Positions 46,319 through 57,049 are shown, counted from the first letter of the stretch. The stretch: DNA of 64,000 nucleotides from Muraenolepis orangiensis (GCA_027704905.1 CM051005.1:31847005-31911004); one strand, 5' to 3'. The notes: generated from the letters alone by a model not told the origin. Translations and numbers: made by a program.

Positions 46319-47525
46319 ACACGTCTAACCCAACATTCGTAAAGGGAGGGTCTGTTGAAAGCCGGTCTGCTGGAAGGCTGGCCATTTTCTGGATGCTGGG
46401 TGGAGCTCTGAGCCGTCTGCAAGTTACACATCCGTGAATGATGCTGCTCACTTTTCTCTTCCCACCGACTATCCAAAAGCCAGCCGAACGGACAGCTCCT
46501 TCTGTAAAGTGACGACCTTGATGGTGGATCCGCTCGTGGTGCTCTCTGATGAGTAAAGCTGCAATGTGATGCTTCCCAGGTATAATCAGTGGAGTCTTTT
46601 CACTCTGATCAAGGCTTGAATGATGGAGACGGCCTCCGACTCTCAGAAGGCCGAATGCGTCAATGAAGGGATCCAGATTTTTGAGAGGACTACTTTTAGG
46701 AATCCTTTCGTGCCTTTGGATGCATTTGATCTCTTGACTGTAGACCTCTTCTTGTACTGCTTTGATGATGACGGCTGAGGCTTGACTTGATTCCTCAACA
46801 GCGATTTCTGCTTCGCAGTGATGCCAGCCCTTACAAGAACTGTTCTTCTTGGTTGTGTTGAAAGCACGGGCTATGTGTATGAGGCGAGTAATAGCACTTG
46901 TTAATGACTTCCAAGATGAGAACTTGGCGAATCGTTGGGAACCAAGCTGCTTGGATGATGCTGTAGTGCTTAAAGATGACACTAGAGGTCGGATCTCAGG
47001 GTCTGAACTTGAGTCAACGAGGTTGAAAGTGCTCTCCAGGATACTTGGGTCTGGCATAGACAGAAATCTGGGTCCACTGAACCAGTTGGTGTCTTTCAAA
47101 TGGCTTGCAGCGACAAAGCGTGTTGCATGATCTGCAGGGTTCTGATCTGTTGGCACATAGCGCCACTGGTTTGGATGAGAAGATCTTCTTATGCGTAGTA
47201 CCCGATTACTGACATAAACATAAAAGCGTCTGGTTTCATTGCAAATGTAACCCAGAACCACCTTGCTGTCTGTGTGGTAGGTTACAGTATTGAGTTGAAG
47301 GTCCAGTTCAGCAGAGATTAATTCTTCCATTTTTTGAGGTAATGGTGCGTCCCAGTCACCATTCTCAGTAGTAAGTTCTCTAAGAATAGCCTTGCCTTGG
47401 ATAGTGACGGGTGCTACGAACCCAAGAGGATCGTAGAGGCTGTTGATAGTGGATAAGACACCTTGTTGTGTGTACGGTTTGATCTCATCAGAGACACTGA
47501 AGTGGAAACAGTCTGGAGATTCCAA
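46269..47525 (-). CDS. BEL/Pao polyprotein continuation: RT end, RNase H, integrase start
   Basis: Frame +1 relative to the main ORF. It begins ESPDCFHFSVSDEIKPYTQQ and continues STINSLYDPLGFVAPVTIQG, the conserved Pao segment after the reverse transcriptase. RNase H is indicated by VTYHTDSKVVLGYI (its middle Asp) and QWRYVPTDQNPADHATR. The integrase zinc finger has HHERIHHQGRHFTEGAVR and CVTCRRLRAPP. It ends with VGLDVFGPWSVF, where a second frameshift enters the integrase core. The listed start is a frame boundary, not a real initiation codon. Confidence 0.88.
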   Translation of the reverse strand: MESPDCFHFSVSDEIKPYTQQGVLSTINSLYDPLGFVAPVTIQGKAILRELTTENGDWDAPLPQKMEELISAELDLQLNTVTYHTDSKVVLGYICNETRRFYVYVSNRVLRIRRSSHPNQWRYVPTDQNPADHATRFVAASHLKDTNWFSGPRFLSMPDPSILESTFNLVDSSSDPEIRPLVSSLSTTASSKQLGSQRFAKFSSWKSLTSAITRLIHIARAFNTTKKNSSCKGWHHCEAEIAVEESSQASAVIIKAVQEEVYSQEIKCIQRHERIPKSSPLKNLDPFIDAFGLLRVGGRLHHSSLDQSEKTPLIIPGKHHIAALLIREHHERIHHQGRHFTEGAVRSAGFWIVGGKRKVSSIIHGCVTCRRLRAPPSIQKMASLPADRLSTDPPFTNVGLDVFGPWSVFTSDQRRPFS

Positions 47526-50500
47526 TTCAATCCCAGACTGCGTTGTATTGGCAGTGTGTCTGCCTCAAGGTCCAGGTCTTTAAGGTCACTTGCATGATCT
47601 CTGGATGGAAAAGCTTCCATGACATATTTGTTGTTTGCTGCAATCTTATGCAGCCTCAGGTTTGATTTGGAGAGAGTGTCCTGTGTCTTTTTTAGCAGGT
47701 TCACAGCCGCTTCAACTGTAGGCAGGGACTTCAGACCATCATCTACATAGAAGTCCCGCATCACAAAGTTCTTGACGTCAGGGTCGACGTGGGACTCGCT
47801 GACCTGGACAGACTGGTGTAGGCCATGAATAGCCACTGCAGGTGAGGGGCTATTGCCAAAGACGTGGACTGTCATGCGATAATCCACAATGTCTTTCGAG
47901 AGGTCATTGTCTTGGAACCAAAGGAAACGTAGGAAGTTCCGGTCTTCTTCTTGTACCGAAAAACAATAGAACATCTGTTCTATGTCCGCTGTAAAGGCAA
48001 TTGCTTCTTTCCTGAAGCGGATCAGTACTCCAAGCAGTGTGTTGTTCAGGTCAGGCCCAGTTAACAGCACATCGTTCAGTGACACGCCGTTGTATTGGGA
48101 ACTGGAATCGAACACAACTCGGATTTTCTTGGGTTTCTTCGGATGGTACACACCGAATGTTGGCAAGTACCATCGTTCCTCTTCCTCACTGAGAGGAGGG
48201 GCTAGCTCCGCATGACCGTTGTTGAACATGTTGTTCATGAAGCTGAGGTAGTGGTCTCGCATTTCAGGCTTCTTCTCAAGGTTGCGCTTGAGAGACATGA
48301 GGTGCTTCATTGCGTGGGGCCTGTTGTTAGGAAGCCTTTGACGTGGACTCTTGAAGGGTAGTGGTGCCTCCCAACTGTTTGGTTTTTTCCGTAGTCCTTC
48401 ATCCATTATCTTCATAAAGGATGCATCCTGAATTGAAGGACCCACCTGGTTGTCATCTTTAGTCCGCCAAAACACTGTACATCCTAGGTGGTCAGCATCA
48501 CAGGTAGTTTCCTCCTCAGGATGTGTTGGAGGGTGGTCGGTGACCTGGGCATCACTGTATCGTTCCTTAACATGGAACACGTTAGGGCATGGTTCAAAGA
48601 GAGTGGGGCGTTTGAACTCTGTGGTGTTGGTGTAGAAGCTGGCGACTGTCTGAGGTTTGTGAACGCTACCTAGACATACATTTCCTACGATGACCCAGCC
48701 CAGATCCAACTTCTGTGCGTAGGGTAGGTTGTGAGGACCGTTCACCTGTTTGCGGACTTTATGGACTCGGATAACATCCCGACCTAAGAGAAGCACGATG
48801 GGGGCTTGTGGGTCGATGTCTGGAATGAGGTGCGCCACTGACTTTAGGTGTGTGTGATGGCGAGCTGCATTAGGGGTTGGAATCTCATCTCTGTTGTTAG
48901 GAATGTCATTACATTCTATGAGGCTTGGTAATGGAATACGGACAGTTCCATCAAGAGATTCTACTTCATAACCACTGGCTCTTCTTCCTGCGGATTCTTT
49001 TACTCCAGCACATGTTCTCAACGTGTAAGGAGCACTTGGACTTTGGTCACTGAACACTTCAAAGAACTGTGAACGAACTAGCGACCTGTTGCTTTGCTCA
49101 TCCAAAATCGCATACAGTTTCAGTGCTTTGTCTCTGTGGCCAGCTGGATATACCTTTACAAGGCATATTTTTGAGCAGGACCGGTCTATCAGATCTACAC
49201 CGCAGACTTCTGTGCATTTGGTGGGAACATGAGCTTGGGGTGAAGGTTCCTCATTCTCCCCGCCGTACTTAGGAGCAGGGTCCGCCTCTTCTGCCCAGGG
49301 TGCAGGTCCAGGGTGAAGAGCTGTGTTGTGTCTTTCACTTTTACATTCTGAACATTGAACTTGGACTTTACAGTTCTTTGCGATATGTGATGACGAAGAA
49401 CAGCATTTGAAGCACACGCGATTCTCCATTAAAAATGTCTTGCGGTCTTCAATGGATTTTTCACGGAATGCACGGCATTTAAGTAGAGGGTGTGGTTTTC
49501 TATGAATGGGACACAGTTTATCGCAGTCATCAGATTTTGTCTGCCACTCACCAGGATCAGAGCTTGCTCTGGCAAATATCTCTGTTTTGTGGACAGAGAC
49601 TTCTCGCTGTTTGTTTGGCTTCCAAAATGTCTCCGCAGTCCTCGGAGCCGTGTCTGCATGAGAGATGAAGTTGAAGCTTGGATCGTTCACAATGCTAGCT
49701 TCCTGGCTAACAAAGTCTACAAAGAAGTCAAATGGAGGATAGGAAACATGATGTCGCCGTTTGAAGGAAGCACCAGCAGATGCCCACTTTTCCTGCAGAC
49801 GAAATGGGAGCTTCTGCACTATTGGGTTGACGCCTCTTGCCGTGTCGAGGAAAGAGAGGCCCGGCAAGTCTCCTTCATCCTTGGCTGACAGCAGTTCCAT
49901 TAGTAGGTCACTCAACTTTGTCAGTTTATATGGATCTCGATTTGTTATTTTTGGAAAGGTGTCAAGTCGTTTGAACAGAGCGTCTTCGATCACTTCTGTT
50001 GAGCCATAGGTTTGCTCTAACCTGTCCCATAACATTGTCAATCCTGTTTCAGGGCGGTTGATGTGTATTGCTCGTATCTGTTCGACATGTTCTGCAGACT
50101 CTTTGCCAAGCCACTTCAGCAGAAGATCCATCTCCTCGCATGCCGTCAGGTCTAAACCACTGATTACAGACTGAAACGAGCGCTTCCAGGCTCTGTAGTT
50201 CTGAGGCTTGTCATTAAATTGGAGTAAGCCTGTAGCCACAAGCTCACGACGAGCAAGGTATCTTACAAAGTCATTATTGGGGTTTGGAGATGTGGGATAG
50301 GGAGTAGGATGACCATTGTCAATTTGAGATGTGGAATGTTGAGCATGGTCCTTCCGGAACCCAACTTCACGTGGCCCATGAACACGTTGTTCGCTAGGCT
50401 GCTGTGAAGTACGGTAAGGTGATTTGGAGACCGTATTGGATTGGTCTGGAAAGAAAGGGTTGGCTTGGGGTCTGAAAGGTGTAGGTGAAATACCGTAACT

Positions 50501-50920
50501 GGGGGGTGGCTCTGTTTCTTCAGGGACCCCATTATCCCGTTGCTGAAGTTCTGTCTCTCTTCTTTTGGATTGGTCCATAACATATTGTTCAGTGCGTTGT
50601 GTGGCTTCCAAGGGGACAGAATTGATTTGTAAATTGCAGCTGTGTTTTTCACTTCGTACATCACTGGCAGCTTCGAGTGCTTCTGCTTCGGCAACAGCTG
50701 CAGCTGCCTCTTTCTTGTAATTAAGCATGTCCATAGATGCTTCCAATTTAGCTTTTTCTAGCTTTAGACTAACTTCCTCTTCAGCAAAGGAAAGACGTAC
50801 CTTTGCTGCTTCTGCTCTCGCTCTTGCTCTGGCTGCAGCAGACCCAGTTGAAGATGCATTAGATCTTGATGGACATGAGGCACGGGAACGTGTCTTAAAC
50901 GAAGGTGCGTCCTCTGCCAT
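47414..50920 (-). CDS. BEL/Pao gag-protease-reverse transcriptase polyprotein (frameshifted end)
   Basis: 1168-codon frame. Residues ~20-90 are a coiled-coil rich in Ala/Glu. About 215-410 is the DUF1759-type gag region (FNDKPQNYRAWKRSFQSVI). About 470-540 has Cys/His zinc-knuckle patterns (CFKCCSSSSHIAKNCK; CSECKSERHNTALH). About 580-700 is the aspartic protease-like domain (LYAILDEQSNRSLV), and about 905-1120 is the reverse transcriptase (FTADIEQMFYCFSV; MRDFYVDDGL with the YVDD catalytic pair). The frame should continue into 46269-47525 but shifts near 47520, so the last ~30 residues of this ORF are out of frame. The start is the ATG at 50918-50920, about 130 bp inside the 5' LTR. Confidence 0.92.
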   Translation of the reverse strand: MAEDAPSFKTRSRASCPSRSNASSTGSAAARARARAEAAKVRLSFAEEEVSLKLEKAKLEASMDMLNYKKEAAAAVAEAEALEAASDVRSEKHSCNLQINSVPLEATQRTEQYVMDQSKRRETELQQRDNGVPEETEPPPSYGISPTPFRPQANPFFPDQSNTVSKSPYRTSQQPSEQRVHGPREVGFRKDHAQHSTSQIDNGHPTPYPTSPNPNNDFVRYLARRELVATGLLQFNDKPQNYRAWKRSFQSVISGLDLTACEEMDLLLKWLGKESAEHVEQIRAIHINRPETGLTMLWDRLEQTYGSTEVIEDALFKRLDTFPKITNRDPYKLTKLSDLLMELLSAKDEGDLPGLSFLDTARGVNPIVQKLPFRLQEKWASAGASFKRRHHVSYPPFDFFVDFVSQEASIVNDPSFNFISHADTAPRTAETFWKPNKQREVSVHKTEIFARASSDPGEWQTKSDDCDKLCPIHRKPHPLLKCRAFREKSIEDRKTFLMENRVCFKCCSSSSHIAKNCKVQVQCSECKSERHNTALHPGPAPWAEEADPAPKYGGENEEPSPQAHVPTKCTEVCGVDLIDRSCSKICLVKVYPAGHRDKALKLYAILDEQSNRSLVRSQFFEVFSDQSPSAPYTLRTCAGVKESAGRRASGYEVESLDGTVRIPLPSLIECNDIPNNRDEIPTPNAARHHTHLKSVAHLIPDIDPQAPIVLLLGRDVIRVHKVRKQVNGPHNLPYAQKLDLGWVIVGNVCLGSVHKPQTVASFYTNTTEFKRPTLFEPCPNVFHVKERYSDAQVTDHPPTHPEEETTCDADHLGCTVFWRTKDDNQVGPSIQDASFMKIMDEGLRKKPNSWEAPLPFKSPRQRLPNNRPHAMKHLMSLKRNLEKKPEMRDHYLSFMNNMFNNGHAELAPPLSEEEERWYLPTFGVYHPKKPKKIRVVFDSSSQYNGVSLNDVLLTGPDLNNTLLGVLIRFRKEAIAFTADIEQMFYCFSVQEEDRNFLRFLWFQDNDLSKDIVDYRMTVHVFGNSPSPAVAIHGLHQSVQVSESHVDPDVKNFVMRDFYVDDGLKSLPTVEAAVNLLKKTQDTLSKSNLRLHKIAANNKYVMEAFPSRDHASDLKDLDLEADTLPIQRSLGLNWNLQTVSTSVSLMRSNRTHNKVSYPLSTASTILLGS

Positions 50921-51047
50921 GGCAACGTCTGGTGGTGAATCTGTTAAATATGTCTCTGCCAGTCGTCGGCTGAGTGTGACGACGTTGTTATTGTTCTCTG
51001 CCAGCTCGAACTACGTTATCTTGCCGGTTAGAAAGCCTTGGTTTTAC

Positions 51048-51795
51048 TGTGCTGCCCTCACTATATGTTCCAGTTATATAAATTGACAGCCAGATAAACG
51101 CCCTCTTGACACCACGACTCTGAAGACACTTGAATCCTTGTCCACAGGTTTATTGATGTTGCAAGGAAGGGTAAAACTGAAACATACAAAATGTGCATAA
51201 TCACTATTATGCTTGCTTTAAACAATTTTCCCTCATCTTCAATATGAACTAAATCCCATATTTTACTATTTATTACAAGTTACATGTTATTTATCGAATA
51301 CGTATTTTAACATAAATGTAACATATTGCATCCTTTTTAATATGTACAGTAGCCTATCAATTGTACATGCATTTATGTCTCGTATTTATTCTGGAATGGA
51401 CTAATGACAGTGATACATCATACATACATCAGTAATACTACCCAACAAACCTAACTACACAACGTTTTTTCATATTTTCCTAAATAATGATCTGCGATCA
51501 TACATAGCAATGTAAAGAAGGAAAACATACCCAAGATGCTACCAAAAGGCATAAGATGTCGGTAGATGTCACTAGATTAGCTCAGAACAATAAACATACT
51601 TCTCCGTGAGAATCATTTCACTTCCTGCTTACCCATCGCTACCTGTCACTGACATGACCTCACTTCCGGTTACATCCTGGGATTCTTAAAGTGACCACAA
51701 CAGAAATGCAGAAACACAAATATTAATTTGAAAATTATAAACAAGACTTCTACTTGAACTTAAAGTAGATTAGTTAACATAGTTGTAACAAAACA
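51048..51795 (-). repeat. 5' LTR of the BEL/Pao element
   Basis: 748 bp; lacks the 9-bp AGATACATC duplication seen at about 44990 in the other LTR. No clear TGG-type primer site follows it. Confidence 0.94.
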
Positions 51796-51800
51796 ATGCT

Positions 51801-51990
51801 TTAAGTGGTTTTGCACAACATAACACATATCATCCATCAATCACTTTATTGTTATTTGTATTGTTTTTAATTGTATTGTGTATAGTATTGTTCTAGTATT
51901 GTTCTAGTAGTTAATACTGCAGAGGGAATGGGGAGTGAGCATTCCATTGTACTTGAGTCTTGAATCTTGAATCTTGAGTGTTGATCAGAG
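51801..51990 (+). mobile_element. 3' tail of the Rex1-like LINE beyond the BEL insertion
   Basis: TTAAGTGGTTTTGCACAACA follows the target duplication and continues the LINE 3' UTR interrupted at 44606. It ends in tandem CTTGAATCTTGAATCTTGAG, a short tail repeat of the type used by these LINEs. Confidence 0.7.
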
Positions 51991-52395
51991 TTGAGGAAAA
52001 GGTTTAGGTGCACCAAAAGATATTCAGATGTCAACTTGGGCCTCAGCATTCTTCAGGTTGGAAACCCTGCCTTGGGTTTGGGGTTTGGGGGCGTGGCCTG
52101 TGAAGCCCTCAGTCATATTAAATGTGTTTAAAACTGTTAAATCATGACCATAATTTTAAAGGTACAGTTCATATGCATCTTGCATAATAAGTAATGTTAA
52201 AATAGTATATAAACTTTCTATGACTAAATACATCACATGTGCATGTAGTTAAAGTGCTACCCCCCCCCCTTCTGAATTATACCGTCAAATGAAATAGATT
52301 CACTAATGTTCAAGATGCACCTCTTCTAGACTCCATGTTCAACATTGGTGTCATTTCTCTAAAGTGCTGTAGCTATGATCTTACATCGGCCTATA

Positions 52396-52452
<57 letters not shown>

Positions 52453-52562
52453 CTGCCTTCCTGTAATGCTGTTGTGTTGTGTAATGTGTTCTGATTTTAG
52501 CTGCATTAGTTATTGATCAGACATCCTCTCCAATGGGTTTGACACATTCCATCAGAGTTCTG
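51991..52562. other. No gene; (GT)n at 52399-52447
   Basis: Ordinary sequence with a GT microsatellite and a C-run at 52260. Includes the 3' flank of the KCNJ10-like gene on the minus strand. Confidence 0.55.
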
Positions 52563-53020
52563 TCAGACATTACTGACGCTACGCTGAGCGGTCTGCTGTC
52601 TCTGAGCCGGGTCCTGAGCCCCCTCCCTGTAGCTCTGCTCCAGGCGGATCTTCTCCGGGTCGGTCCCCTCCGGCCCGGACCCCGCTCTGCAGCTCGGGAA
52701 GCCCGGCGGCGGGGGAGGGGAGGGACTCGGGGGGGCGGGGGAGGGGAGGGACTCGGGGGAGCGGGGGAGGGGAGGGACTCGGGGGGGCGGGGGATTTGAA
52801 TAGGGGCGTGATCTTGGTCTTGGCCTCCTTGTCGAAGAAGGCAAAGTCGGCCACGTACTTTCCCGACGGGGAGAGGGAGACGACGGGCGGGAACTCGACA
52901 GGATCTCGTCGGGCAGGTAGGAGGTGCGCACCTGGCAGGTGGCGGAGGTGGGCTCCACCGTGGCGCTCAGGATCACCAGCAGCTCAAAGTCGGCCAGCTC
53001 AGGGTCGGCCCATCCGCCGT
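52563..53020 (-). pseudogene. KCNJ10-like 3' exon
   Basis: Last coding block with two frame disruptions. The stop TGA is at 52563-52565. It ends in SVSNV, like the SNV end of Kir4.1 channels. Confidence 0.72.
52690..52795. repeat. GC-rich ~27-bp minisatellite in the KCNJ10-like exon
   Basis: Three to four copies of GGGGGAGGGGAGGGACTCGG within the exon. It disrupts the coding frame. Confidence 0.85.
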
Positions 53021-53029
53021 CTGAGGGGG

Positions 53030-53945
53030 GGGGGGGAGAGAGGAGAGAGGAGAGAGGAGAGAGAGGACCCCGTCACTGAGGATAGGCCGGTCCACCGGGG
53101 GGCGGGGCTACAAAGATACATCAGTCAGGAGGAGCAGAGGGAAACACATGGCACACGTTGGAAGATCATTTACTTACTGCAAATGAGATTATCAATAGTC
53201 GGGTTTCCATCACCATATCTCCATTCCCATTCTGAAGTATCGCATTAGAACATGTTGAAGGAAACGACCAAATTCAAATCAACTCCCTCTGATGTTTTTG
53301 ACTGACTCTAATCGAGTTAATTCACAAAAGTAGAGATGGAAACAACTTTGACGATTACATTTTGACGTAGTGAACTTTGACCTCTCGTGACTTACGCTGT
53401 GGGCTTCTTCTCAAGCGTTCCTATGACCCAAAACATGGCTGACATTAGAATGAGTGCATTTCTTTCCCTTCGTCTATGGACAGATTTAAACATGGCCAAT
53501 GCCAGCTGATAAGTAAGGATGACTAGAAGTTGTCTGATTGACATTAACTCCTGCAGATGACCTCGTGTCACTGATCTTATTAACAGTCTATGTCACCGCC
53601 CGATATCCGTCATCACTGACGTAGTTTGTTTTCGCTTCAACTAGTTGATGGAAACAAAACTAACTTGCATTTCCTTTTGTTTTGTGCAAACATTTAAATG
53701 TTTAATTAAAATTTTCTTCGACTGTTAGATGAAAACCCAGTTAGTGAGACAGAGTTGTTATCTCCATGGTTACGGCCAACTGTAAGGTTCCCCCACAACC
53801 TCCTCCATCTGACACCATACACACTGAGGTTGACTTTGAAGTGACTCATATCATGAAAAGGACAGAACCTGAGTATCCTTATAGTTTTATTTTAGTAACA
53901 GTGACACAATAGCATACTGTGTTTTAGATCCTATCAGAAATACTA
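53030..53945. other. Intron-like region, no gene
   Basis: GA-rich run at 53022-53070, otherwise unassigned sequence between the two KCNJ10-like exon blocks. Confidence 0.5.
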
Positions 53946-53949
53946 ACAG

Positions 53950-55655
53950 ACAGATCGGAGTTGTATCATCTGCCTTACGGAGACGTGGATGTCGGAGGGG
54001 GTTACCGGCAGCCCGCCGAAGCCAGCGCCGCCTGAGGAGACCAGCCTGCTGAACATCTCGGAGGCGGATGTGTGCCGCACCTTCAAGCGGCTGAACATCC
54101 GTAAGGCGGCAGGCCCCGACGACATCCCGGGCCGCGTCCTCAGAGTATGCGCAGACCAGTTTGCAGGGGTCTTTGCAGACATCTTCAACCTCTCCCTGTC
54201 CCAGGCTGTTGTTCCCGCGGTCTTCAAGGTGTCCACCATCGTGCCTGTCCCTAAGCAACCAAAGGTAACATGCCTGAATGACTATAGACCTGTAGCCCTC
54301 ACCTCGATTGTCAGCAAATGCTTCGAGAGGTTGGTCAAGGACTTTATTTGCTCCGTGTTACCTGCCACGCTGGTCCCATGGCAATTTTCATATCGTTAAA
54401 ACAGATCCACGGACGACGCAATTGACATGGCCCTCCACACTGCCCTTTCCCACCTGGAGGGAAAGAACTGTTATGTGTGAATGCTGTTTGTGGACTACAG
54501 CTCAGCGTTCAACACGATAGTTCCTGCCAAGCTCGACACCAAGCTTAGAGGTCTAGGCGTGCCCCCATCCACGTGCAGCTGGATACTGGACCTCCTGTCG
54601 GACCGCCACCAGGTGGTGAGGATGGGCAGCACCACCTCAGAGCCACTGACCCTCAACGCGGGAGCCCCCCAGGGATGCGTGCTGAGCCCTCTCCTCTACT
54701 CCCTCTACACCCACGACTGCATGGCTATGCACAGCTCCAACGTCATCATCAAGTTTGCTGACGACACGACAGTGATGGGTCTGATCGCCGGCGACGACGA
54801 GACAGCCTACAGGGAGGAGGTCGGATCGCTGGAGCAGTGGTGCCAGGAGAACAGCCTCGCCCTCAACGTCAAGAAGACCAAGGAGCTGATCGTGGACTTC
54901 AGGAAGCAGAGAGGAGAGCACAGGAGAGCCGTATCTCCATCGACGGTGTTGCAGTAGAGAGGGTCAGCAGCTTCAAGTTCCTCGGCGTGCACATCTCCGA
55001 GGACCTCACATGGTCCACGCACACCACACACGTGGTGAAAAGGGCCCAACAACTCATCTGAAGAAATTCAGCATGGGCCCCCGCATCCTGAGAACATTCT
55101 ATAACGGCACCATCGAGAGTGTTCTTACAGGGTGGATCACCGCCTGGCACGGGAACTGCACCGCATTCGAGCGCAGAGCGCTTCAAAGGGTGGTGTGGAC
55201 GGCCCAGTATATCATTGGAGGTGAGCTACCCTCCCTCCTGGATATATACAACCAGGGGTGCGTGGCCAAGGCCAAACGCATCATAAAAGTCAATGCCCAC
55301 CCCAGCCACAAACTGTACTCACTGTTACCGTCAAGTGCCGTACAAATAGACTCCGAGATAGCTTCCACAGTCAGGCCATCAGGCTGCTGAACTAGGGCGT
55401 ATAGCATATAACAATGTATGTTTTATTACATTGATTTATATATACATATTGCTATTTTCTGTGCCGATATATTGCATTTTATAAATTGCATTTTTATTTA
55501 TTTGAAATTGTTATTCAATTTTTATCTATTTTGATCTTATTTTTATAACTGCTGTCTGTCGTCGGGTATTGCACATAAGATTTTCACATCACTGCTTTAT
55601 ACTTGTATAAACTGTGAAGTGACAATAAACTTGACTTGACTTGACTTGACTTGAG
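53950..55655 (+). mobile_element. Rex1-like LINE fragment (RT), degenerate
   Basis: Plus-strand reverse transcriptase in several frames: LNIRKAAGPDDIPGRVLRVC, NDYRPVALTSIVSKCFERLV (53989-54397), LFVDYSSAFNTIVPAKLDTK, GAPQGCVLSPLLYSLYTHDC, and KFADDTTVMGLI with the catalytic ADD (54481-54957). The end is TWSTHTTHVVKRAQQLI and IESVLTGWITAWHGNCTAFE (to 55390). Stops at 54398 and 54478 and frameshifts near 54950 and 55060 inactivate it. The 3' end is AATAAACTTGACTTGACTTG, a tandem tail. It lies in the intron of the KCNJ10-like gene in opposite orientation. Confidence 0.9.
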
Positions 55656-56213
55656 CTCATGGCTGCTTCCAGAGGAAATGGTTCTGGTTAGCTGGTTGCA
55701 TGCAGCTGTTTCCTGTTTAACTGACACGTGAGGTGCGCCTCAGGCCATAAGGTCATGGTTCATACCATAACACCATCCAAATATATACAACTGTAGCTCT
55801 ATATAAAACAAACCAGACCCCTCTCTCTCTCTCTCAGTATATATACAGTATATAACATATTTTTTGTACTTGAAAGCAAAAATGCCCTTATTATTTTATT
55901 GTGTATTATTTATTATTATTGTTTGTTAGCCAAGGTATTAATTTACCTGTGTGCACACCTGTGGGTCCTCAGTCATCAATCTAGGCCTCTTCAGAGGCAG
56001 GTGACAGGGAGACAGCGCGGATCAGCTCTTGTTCTTGCATGTAGTAAATAAACCATGCAGTACGTTGACTGTACGACTGTTAAGATGTCGATTGGTTGAT
56101 TCAAAAGGTTTAATTTATGCAGAAATACTGCAGGAAGAGCCTCAGATATCCAGTGAGATATTGGATTCCCATGGTGTGTTTCCACCATTGTGAGGCCTGC
56201 TCTACTAAGGTAC
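55656..56213. other. Intron-like region, no gene
   Basis: Unassigned sequence with a (CT)n run at about 55820-55836. Confidence 0.5.
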
Positions 56214-56391
56214 CTTTGGCAGCCCAGGCTCTCAGGGGACTGCTGTGGTCCATGGTGTGGTAGAAGGTGAGGGGCAGGATGAGGAAGGGGCTGTCGCTGG
56301 ACGGGTCCACCTGGAAGGACACGTTCCTCTGGTCCAGGAGCACCGACGACTGGAGCAGCATCCCTGTTACCTGGACCAGGACCACGCTCAT
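56214..56391 (-). pseudogene. KCNJ10-like upstream exon block
   Basis: It encodes the SDSPFLILPLTFYH segment characteristic of Kir cytoplasmic domains. Upstream of MSVVLVQVTGMLLQ no clean acceptor is seen, and a few residues seem to be missing before LLDQRN. Confidence 0.68.
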
Positions 56392-56434
56392 TGTGGGTCA
56401 AACCTTTTGGACTGGTGTGTCCATCAATGGAAGA

Positions 56435-56545
56435 TAGATCTATATATCTATATAGATATATCCAGATATATAGAGATATATCTCTCTCTATATATCTATA
56501 TAGATATATATCTATATCTATATACCTATATCTATAGATATAGTC
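56435..56545. repeat. AT-rich (TATAGATA)-type simple repeat
   Basis: Irregular TATAGATATATC words over about 110 bp. Confidence 0.9.
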
Positions 56546-56856
56546 ACTTTATGCGTTATCTCATTTAGGAAGATCAGATTGTCGCAGCAAATTTCCAAGT
56601 GACCCTATTTGTCAAAGCAGTGTCCATGTAGTGAAGTAACAGCACAACACACACAGACCACCACACACAGGCTATCCATGAAAGGGACGGTCTAAAACAA
56701 TACGTGAAAAGGCTTAACGTAACTTAAAGTTCCAAAACAGCGATCAATAATCACCAAATGTCTCTGGCATATGTCTTGTCATTAGCACTTTCACTTCTCA
56801 AAATATCAAAACCTAAATCCTACTATTACGGAAGTTATGTTACATAACTACATAAC
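56546..56856. other. No gene seen
   Basis: Short unassigned flank before the Gypsy element. Confidence 0.5.
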
Positions 56857-57049
56857 TGTGGTGTTATTGTTAATAGGTGTGCGTTTATACAACACAGAGT
56901 ACAGGCCACCGTATTGACGTCACGGCCGGGTACGCGAGAGCAGGCTAGGCTAGGAGAGGAGGAGACGGCTGTATGTGGAGCTAGTGAATAAAAGACATTT
57001 ACAATCAAACACAGAGGACTCACGTGTATGCTTGTGAAATAACACGACA
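56857..57049 (+). repeat. 5' LTR of Gypsy element 4
   Basis: 193 bp, TGTGGTGTTATTG to AACACGACA, with AATAAA at about 56988. It pairs with 60925-61076. Confidence 0.92.

Larger units (their letters stand above)
44607..51795 (-). mobile_element. BEL/Pao LTR retrotransposon, almost complete
   Basis: 7189 bp on the minus strand, flanked by the 5-bp duplication ATGCT (44602-44606 and 51796-51800). LTRs of 757 and 748 bp, differing by about five substitutions and one 9-bp indel. A purine tract (GACGGGGAG on the minus strand) precedes the 3' LTR. The gag-pol frame covers gag, CCHC zinc knuckles, aspartic protease, reverse transcriptase, RNase H and integrase, with two frameshifts. Confidence 0.95.
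52563..56391 (-). pseudogene. KCNJ10 (Kir4.1)-like inward-rectifier K+ channel, C-terminal exons, damaged
   Basis: Two minus-strand exon blocks of the cytoplasmic C-terminal domain. Exon 56214-56391 encodes LLDQRNVSFQVDPSSDSPFL, ILPLTFYHTMDHSSPLRAWA and AAKG, then GTACCT. Exon 52563-53020, after a strong pyrimidine-rich CCCCCCTCAG acceptor, encodes DPELADFELLVILSATVEPT, CQVRTSYLPDEIL, KYVADFAFFDKEA, and finally DPEKIRLEQSYRE and the PDZ-ligand-like end SVSNV. Join phase 1 fits. A ~7-bp deletion after DEIL (expected WG.EF) shifts the frame, and a second shift occurs in a GC-rich minisatellite at 52690-52795. Kir4.1 buffers potassium in glia and epithelia. The pore region is not in the window, or was not found upstream. 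Pseudogene or assembly error are both possible. Confidence 0.72.
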
